A stretch of 64,000 nt of DNA, from positions 7,504,001 to 7,568,000 of the forward strand of contig NC_079880.1 in assembly GCF_029227915.1 (NCBI RefSeq). The letters are read 5' to 3'. A model generated the notes under the pieces. It did not search any database, was not told the origin of the DNA, and saw only the letters and a list, made by a program, of their open reading frames with translations. Below, piece after piece: positions 62,901 through 64,000 of this stretch; the first letter of the stretch is position 1, and every line of letters begins with the position of its first letter. Position numbers and translations under genes: made by a program. The stretch is from Hydractinia symbiolongicarpus. Taxonomy: Eukaryota > Cnidaria > Hydrozoa > Anthoathecata > Hydractiniidae.

Positions 62901-64000
62901 CATATCGCAAAATGCATGTTGGTACGAATATGTGACGCAACCGTTGTACCTCAAACGGACTGATACCGTTAGAAAGTCAATGAAATGTACTTTTTGAAAC
63001 AGTGTCTATGTCTTCAGCGTAAGTTAACGGCTAAGAATGGTCCCACAGTAAAAAATAGCTTATTTGTCTACATTTTCAAATAAAGCGCCACCACAGCGCC
63101 CAGTGTAATCGTTGAGTTCAAGCAATTATGTCAAATTAGGAAGAATGTTATTTCTTGGAGTCCAAATGTCTCATGTCAAAGTCTAAAATCAGTTCAAAGA
63201 AGTCTCACAGTCAATCGCTTCACTGTTAAAAGCGATGTAACCTAGTAATATCGGAAAAATATCGCTTAATGCATGTTGGTACGAATATGTGACGCAACCG
63301 TTGTAACTCAAACGCATTGATACGGCTAGAAAGTCAATGAAATTAAGCTTTTAGAAATGTCTCTATTTCTTCAGCGCGAGCTAACGGCTAGGACTGGTCC
63401 CACAGTAAAAAATGACTTATTTATCTACATTTTTTAAAAAAGCGCTATCACAGCGCCAGTGTAATCGTTGAGTTCAAGCAAATAGATCAAATTAGGAAGA
63501 ATGTTATTTCTTGGAGTCCAAATGTCTCATGTCAAAGTCTAAAATCAGTTCAATTAAGACCCACAGTGAATCGTTTCACTGTTAAAAGCGATGTAACCTA
63601 GTAATATCGGAAAAATATCGCATAAGGCATGTTGGTACGATTATGTGACGCAACCGTTGTAACTCAAACGCACTGATACGGCTAGAAAGTCAATGAAATT
63701 AAGTTTTTAGAAATGTCTCTATTTCTTTAGCGCGCGCTAACGGCTAGGATTGGTCCCACAGTAAGAAATGACTTATTTAACTGAATTTTTAAATAAAGCG
63801 CTACCACAGCGCCCAGTGTAATCGCTGAGTTCCAGCAATAATGTGAAATTAAGAAGAATGTTATTTCTTGGAATTCAATTGTCTCATTTATCACATTTAT
63901 AAGGTCAAAGTCTAAAATCAGTTCAAATAAGTCCCACAGTCAATCGTTTTACTGTTGAAAGCGATGCAATCTAGTAATATCTGAAACATATCGCAAAATG
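62901..64000 (+). repeat. R monomers at the right edge
   Basis: About three monomers, two carrying the 16-bp deletion (63,162 and 63,518) and the divergent words GATGTAACCTAGTAATATCGG, ACGGCTAGAAAGTC and TTTTAGAAATGTCTC. These resemble the monomers near 34,441 and 46,791 but are further diverged. The array runs off the window. Confidence 0.78.

Larger units (their letters stand above)
1..64000 (+). repeat. Satellite DNA array, ~373-bp monomer
   Basis: The same unit recurs without interruption across the window. Successive copies of the landmark GCGCTACCACAGCGC begin at 77, 450, 823 and 1,197, giving periods of 373, 373 and 374 bp, and the same landmark or close variants of it can be followed to 63,800. 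Every monomer I read is in the same orientation. Each unit runs through the same ordered blocks: the landmark, a GTAATCGCT word, TTATTTCTTGGAGTC, TTATCACATTTATA, GTCCCACAGTCAATCG, AAAGCGATGCAA, ATGTTGGTACGAATATG, CCGTTG, GATACCGTTAGAAAG, GAAATGTAGT, then GCGCGCTAACGGCTAGG and GGTCCCACAGTAAA. The DNA is AT-rich. It has no conserved long reading frame. A eukaryotic centromeric or heterochromatic satellite is the natural reading; the species and chromosomal position cannot be told from the sequence. Confidence 0.97.

Noticed and set aside
1-64000. CRISPR array
   Set aside because: The period is about 373 bp and the whole unit is repeated. There are no short direct repeats separated by unique spacers.
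1-64000. CENP-B box
   Set aside because: The closest minus-strand word (ATTCGTACCAACATGT, from the conserved GGTACGAAT region) has TTCG and the central A but lacks CGGG. The CCGTTG...AAACGG region has the wrong spacing and no TTCG. Neither fits the core NTTCGNNNNANNCGGGN.
1-64000. Telomeric repeat, rDNA spacer or histone-cluster repeat
   Set aside because: No run of short telomere-type units, no recognisable rRNA or histone sequence, and the monomer contains no gene. A non-coding satellite explains everything seen.
1-64000. Transposon or retroelement insertion, or inverted segment in the array
   Set aside because: The landmark words continue in phase and in one orientation throughout. Irregular spacings are accounted for by small deletions and truncated monomers, with no foreign sequence at any joint.
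1-64000. Bacterial or plasmid origin with iterons
   Set aside because: Iterons are about 20 bp and occur in small numbers beside a replication gene. A gene-free 64-kb array with nested higher-order repeats is not known from bacteria.

Overview
The whole window is one uninterrupted satellite-DNA array. A monomer of about 373 bp is repeated head-to-tail, always in the same orientation, roughly 171 times from the first to the last base. I found no gene, tRNA, rRNA, transposon, CRISPR array or unique-sequence island. The short open frames that recur (about 70-97 codons) follow the monomer period. Those I checked begin at TTG, and I read them as by-products of the repeat. An AT-rich, tens-of-kilobase satellite with nested higher-order repeats (HORs) indicates a eukaryotic chromosome, probably centromeric or pericentromeric/subtelomeric heterochromatin. 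I do not recognise the family and cannot name the species.

Layout. Bases 1 to about 20,380 are subfamily L (typical words: GATCACAGTCC, GTCTCACTTATAAC). It holds a dimeric HOR (three copies of about 746 bp, 381-2,620), a mixed stretch, a tandem pair of ten-monomer blocks (3,731 bp each, about 4,611-12,072), another mixed stretch, and a five-monomer HOR in three copies (15,291-20,195) whose middle copy lost one monomer through a visible hybrid monomer. At about 20,380 the sequence switches inside a monomer to subfamily R (typical words: GGTCAAAGTC, TGGAGTCCAATTGG). R continues to the end with more complicated nesting: trimers of 1,102 bp (26,481-29,130) and 1,119 bp (37,520-39,757), a hexamer of about 2,238 bp (from about 44,700), and long duplications offset by 3,680, 7,825, 5,961/5,588, 6,707, 10,368 and 19,441 bp.

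Deleted monomers act as lineage markers. A 16-bp deletion occurs nine times, only in R. A monomer cut down to about 76 bp occurs three times. A 126-bp deletion occurs once.

Two features of the monomer itself deserve attention. First, its two halves share short words in the same order (GTCCCACAGT, AAGCG, ATCGCTAA, ACGAAT), as if it were an old dimer of a unit of about 186 bp. Second, the best-kept segment, GCGCTACCACAGCGC, reads on the minus strand like a tRNA D-arm/pol III A box, with a B-box-like word 46 bp further on, which raises the possibility of a tRNA/SINE-derived seed. Block boundaries were found by eye from diagnostic variants and are usually good to within about 20-50 bp; identities are qualitative.
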